Shown piece after piece: positions 61,325 to 64,000 of a stretch of 64,000 nucleotides of DNA (the first letter of the stretch is position 1; the number at the start of each line of letters is the position of its first letter). The notes beneath the pieces were generated by a model. That model made no database searches and had not been told where the DNA came from. It saw only the letters and a program-made list of their open reading frames with translations. The DNA lies in NCBI RefSeq assembly GCF_018614095.1, contig NZ_JAGGOY010000097.1, positions 1 through 64,000 of the forward strand. The letters run 5' to 3'. Both the position numbers and the translations under genes were made by a program. The DNA comes from Streptomyces sp. ISL-87. GTDB lineage: Bacteria; Actinomycetota; Actinomycetes; Streptomycetales; Streptomycetaceae.

Positions 61325-61610
61325 CGCACTACGACAGCGACGTGCTTGAGGAGAAGGCGAGCGCGTACCTTGAGCGCCTCCTCTCCGAGACCACCAAGCT
61401 CCCCCTCGCCCGGGTCGATGCCCAGGCGGCCTTCGAGAGCTTCGGTGTCGACTCGGTCATGGCGATGACCATGACGGTGCGGATGGAAGCAGTCTTCGGC
61501 CCGCTGCCCGCCACCCTGTTCTTCGAGTTCGGTACGCCCCGCGCGCTGGCCCGGCACCTGGTCGCCACCCGACGGTTCGACGTGGCGGGTCTCCTCGGGG
61601 AAGACGCGGC
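61321..61610 (+). other. Module 8, second half: N-terminal ACP of PksC
   Basis: The ACP begins almost at the start codon (LEEKASAYLERLLSETTKL), carries Ser45 in FGVDSVMAM, and ends before ARHLVATRRF. No docking helix precedes it, unlike PksB. Confidence 0.8.
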
Positions 61611-64000
61611 GGACACGGCGGCCCCGGCCGCCGAGACCCCGGCCCCCGGCGCGGCCGCGTCCCCTCCCGGTGCCCGGTCCACGGGTCCCCTGCGGCGCAA
61701 GAGCCTGTCGTCGACGAGGTGGTCGGCGCGGAAGCCGCAGGCGCCCTCGCTGCCGGCGGCCCGATCCGGGCCCGCTCTCCCCGAGCGGCAGGGGCTGGAC
61801 ATCGCGATCATCGGACTCGCCGGGCGTTACCCCAAGGCCCGCACCGTGGAGGAGTTCTGGGCGAACCTGGCCGCCGGACGCGACTGCGTCACCGAGATAC
61901 CTGCCGACCGGTGGGACCACCGGGCGTACTTCGATCCGGACCCGGACGCGCCCGGCAAGACGTACAGCAGGTGGGGCGGATTCGTGGACGGTGTCGACGA
62001 GTTCGACCCGCTGTTCTTCAACATCTCGCCCGTCGAAGCGGAGCGGATGGATCCGCAGGAGCGCCTGTTCCTCCAGTGCGTCCACGAGACCGTCGAGGAC
62101 GCGGGATACACCCCGGACCGGCTGAAGGCGCCGACGGAATCCGGCCGCACCCCCGCCATCGGCGTCTACGTCGGCGTCATGTACTCGGAATACCAGCTGT
62201 ACGGAGCCCAGGAGCAGGTCCTCGGCAACCCGGTGACCGTCTCCGGGAACATCGCGGCCGTCGCCAACCGGGTCTCGTACTTCTTCGACTTCAAGGGCCC
62301 GAGCCTGAGCGTCGACACCATGTGCTCCTCGTCGCTGACCGCCATCCACCTGGCGTGCCAGAGCATCCGGTCCGGTGCGTGCGACATGGCGATCGCAGGC
62401 GGGGTCAACGTGTCGGTGCACCCCAACAAGTACCTGCTCCTCGGTCAGAGCCGCTTCGTCTCCAGTACGGGCCGGTGCGAGAGCTTCGGCGAGGGGGGCG
62501 ACGGATACGTACCGGGCGAAGGCGCGGGCGCCGTTCTGCTGAAGCCCCTGGAGCGGGCCGTACGGGACGGGGACCACATCCACGGGGTCATCCGGGGCGT
62601 CGCCGTCAACCACGGTGGAAGGACGAACGGCTACTCCGTCCCCAGCCCCGCCACCCAGGCTCGCGTGGTCACCGACGCATGGCGCCAGGCCGGGATCGAC
62701 CCGAACGCGGTCGGCTACATCGAGGCGCACGGCACCGGCACCTCGCTCGGGGACCCCATCGAGGTCGCCGGACTCACCCGTGCCTTCCGCGAGCACACGC
62801 GCGACGACCGGCTCTGCGCGATCGGTTCGGTCAAGAGCAACATCGGCCACGCCGAGAGCGCCGCCGGCATCTCCGGGCTCACCAAGGTGCTGCTCCAGAT
62901 GAGGCACGGCAAGATCGCCCCCTCGATCCACTCCACCAGGCTGAACCCGAACATCGACTTCGGCAGCACGCCGTTCACGGTCCAGCAGACGCTCGCCGAC
63001 TGGACGCGGCCGGTCGTCACCGTCGACGGCGAGGAGCGCGAGCTCCCCCGGACCGCCGGCATCTCCTCCTTCGGGGCGGGCGGTACCAACGCGCACCTGG
63101 TCCTTGAGGAGTACCGGCCGGACCCGGCCGACGCGCCGGACCCCGCTGTCGCCCCCCGTGGCCCCGTCCCGGTCGTCCTGTCGGCCCGCACCACCGAGCG
63201 CCTGAAGGAGAAGGCGGCGCAACTCGCGGACTGGATCGAGCGGGAGAACCTCTCGACCGGTGACCTGCCCGCGCTCGCCCACACCCTGCAGGTGGGGCGC
63301 GAGGCCATGCGGGAGCGGCTCGGTCTCGTCGTGTCCGCCGTGCCGGACCTGGTCGCCCGTCTCCGGGACTTCGGTGACGGACGCCAGGACGCCGAGGGGC
63401 TGGTCCGCGGCAGGGCGCGCGCATCGGCCGCCGACACGGGCCTGTCCGAAGCGCTCGCCCGGCGGGACCTCGCGGGGCTGCTGGAGCTGTGGGTCGAGGG
63501 CGGCACCGTCGACTGGCATGCCCTGCACGGGAGCCGGTGCCCGGCCCGCATCGCCCTGCCCTCCTACCCGTTCGCCAGGAACCGGTACTGGATCGACACC
63601 ACGCGCTCGGCCGCGGCCCTCGCTCCGCACGGGGCGACGGAGCCGTCCGGCGCCGCGGCGGCCGGTGACGACCGGAATCCGGCACCCCTCCTCTTCACGG
63701 AGTCCTGGGAGCCGGAGGCGCTGCCCGCCGCCCGCCGGGCCGATGCGCCGCGCACCCTGGTCTGCCTCTGCCCCGACCCGGCGGACCGGGCCGAGCTGGC
63801 ACGTACCGCTCGCGAGCTGGATCCCGCCGTCACCCTGCTGTTCGTCACGCGGGGACGGGGATTCGCCCGGACGTCCGACCACGCCTACGAAGCCGATCAC
63901 CGGACCCCGGACGACTTCGTCCGCGTGTTCGAGGACATCCGGTCGCGGTACGGCGCCGTCGGCGGCGTACTGAACCTGTGGTCCCTGGACGACGCGGCGG
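61321..64000 (+). CDS. Trans-AT polyketide synthase PksC, 5' part, cut by window edge
   Basis: GTG 61321 overlaps the PksB stop by four bases (GTGA). The frame is open for 893 codons to the window end. Order so far: ACP (Ser45; SFGVDSVMAM), a Pro/Ala/Ser linker, KS (about 160-597; VDTMCSSSL with Cys335, EAHGTGTSLGDP, SNIGHAESAAG), the post-KS remnant ending LPSYPFARNRYW, and the structural N-terminal half of a KR-type domain (FTESWEPEALP ... GGVLNLWSLDD). The first ACP completes module 8, whose other domains are on PksB. No AT appears between KS and KR, as in the other modules. Further modules, a thioesterase and the trans-acting AT are expected to the right. Confidence 0.9.
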   Translation, partial: MTHYDSDVLEEKASAYLERLLSETTKLPLARVDAQAAFESFGVDSVMAMTMTVRMEAVFGPLPATLFFEFGTPRALARHLVATRRFDVAGLLGEDAADTAAPAAETPAPGAAASPPGARSTGPLRRKSLSSTRWSARKPQAPSLPAARSGPALPERQGLDIAIIGLAGRYPKARTVEEFWANLAAGRDCVTEIPADRWDHRAYFDPDPDAPGKTYSRWGGFVDGVDEFDPLFFNISPVEAERMDPQERLFLQCVHETVEDAGYTPDRLKAPTESGRTPAIGVYVGVMYSEYQLYGAQEQVLGNPVTVSGNIAAVANRVSYFFDFKGPSLSVDTMCSSSLTAIHLACQSIRSGACDMAIAGGVNVSVHPNKYLLLGQSRFVSSTGRCESFGEGGDGYVPGEGAGAVLLKPLERAVRDGDHIHGVIRGVAVNHGGRTNGYSVPSPATQARVVTDAWRQAGIDPNAVGYIEAHGTGTSLGDPIEVAGLTRAFREHTRDDRLCAIGSVKSNIGHAESAAGISGLTKVLLQMRHGKIAPSIHSTRLNPNIDFGSTPFTVQQTLADWTRPVVTVDGEERELPRTAGISSFGAGGTNAHLVLEEYRPDPADAPDPAVAPRGPVPVVLSARTTERLKEKAAQLADWIERENLSTGDLPALAHTLQVGREAMRERLGLVVSAVPDLVARLRDFGDGRQDAEGLVRGRARASAADTGLSEALARRDLAGLLELWVEGGTVDWHALHGSRCPARIALPSYPFARNRYWIDTTRSAAALAPHGATEPSGAAAAGDDRNPAPLLFTESWEPEALPAARRADAPRTLVCLCPDPADRAELARTARELDPAVTLLFVTRGRGFARTSDHAYEADHRTPDDFVRVFEDIRSRYGAVGGVLNLWSLDDAA
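61795..64000 (+). other. Module 9: KS and start of KR (incomplete)
   Basis: The KS has all catalytic residues (Cys335, HGTGT, NIGH). The sequence then moves straight to a KR-type structural subdomain without DH. The NADPH-binding half lies beyond the window. Confidence 0.7.

Noticed and set aside
24225..64000. Identification of the locus as anthracimycin, iso-migrastatin or kirromycin type
   Set aside because: The loading KS(Ser)-ACP, the order of DH/MT modules and the absence of glutarimide or NRPS genes do not match what I recall of these pathways, and I cannot run a comparison.
1..64000. CRISPR arrays, tRNA, rRNA
   Set aside because: No regularly spaced short repeats and no cloverleaf or rRNA-like stretches were seen.

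Overview
ORGANISM. The window is high-GC actinobacterial DNA, almost certainly Streptomyces. The signs are strong third-position GC bias, purine-rich Shine-Dalgarno sites, GTG/TTG starts, rare TTA leucine codons, and typical Streptomyces accessory genes (LodA/LodB oxidase pair, DUF6233, IS982, ISAs1, ISAzo13, ISL3). No rRNA, tRNA or CRISPR array was seen. LAYOUT. (1) 1-5100: the 5' end of an IS982-type transposase at the left edge, then a two-gene unit for a large LodA/GoxA-like quinone-cofactor oxidase and its LodB-like flavoprotein. (2) 5.1-13.5 kb: a mobile-DNA graveyard. It holds a frameshifted ISAs1 element with 30-bp inverted ends that abuts a cut ISAzo13 transposase, a truncated ISL3 transposase, a regulator-ParB chimera, IS982 remnants around a GNAT gene, and a broken HNH nuclease gene. 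Intact small genes survive inside it: a secreted double-psi beta-barrel-like protein made of two DNA-identical copies, and a 53-residue membrane protein. (3) 13.5-16.6 kb: a divergent pair, a secreted trypsin-like protease with C-terminal repeats and a signal-anchored surface protein, both with TTA codons in the signal peptide. (4) 17.0-19.3 kb: a second ISL3 element with well-preserved long inverted ends, and a decayed DUF2000 gene. (5) 19.5-64.0 kb: a trans-acyltransferase polyketide synthase (PKS) locus that runs off the right edge. BIOSYNTHETIC LOCUS. On the minus strand lie a Sfp/EntD-type phosphopantetheinyl transferase (to activate the carrier proteins), a formylglycine-generating-enzyme-family (SUMF1) protein and a cytochrome P450. 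On the plus strand lie a small DUF4180 protein and three translationally linked PKS genes: PksA (7808 aa), PksB (4556 aa) and PksC (at least 893 aa, incomplete). No AT domain occurs in any module, so malonyl units must be supplied in trans by an AT encoded outside the window. The order is: loading KS(Ser)-ACP; M1 KS-DH-KR-ACP; M2 KS-KR-ACP; M3 KS-DH-KR-MT-ACP; M4 KS-KR-MT-ACP; M5 KS // KR-ACP (split between PksA and PksB); M6 KS-DH-ACP; M7 KS-DH-KR-ACP; M8 KS0-DH0-KR0 // ACP (all catalytic domains look degenerate; split between PksB and PksC); M9 KS-KR... (cut by the window). The loading KS has Ser in place of the catalytic Cys, as in decarboxylating loading KS domains, suggesting an acetyl starter made from malonyl-ACP. 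The P450, DUF4180 and PksA genes each contain one TTA codon, so production should depend on the bldA tRNA. The product is not identified. The colinear reading suggests a crotonyl-type start, alternating hydroxyls and alkenes, and two SAM-derived C-methyls. CAVEAT. All calls are from reading the sequence; no database search was run. Domain edges are approximate (about 30 residues).
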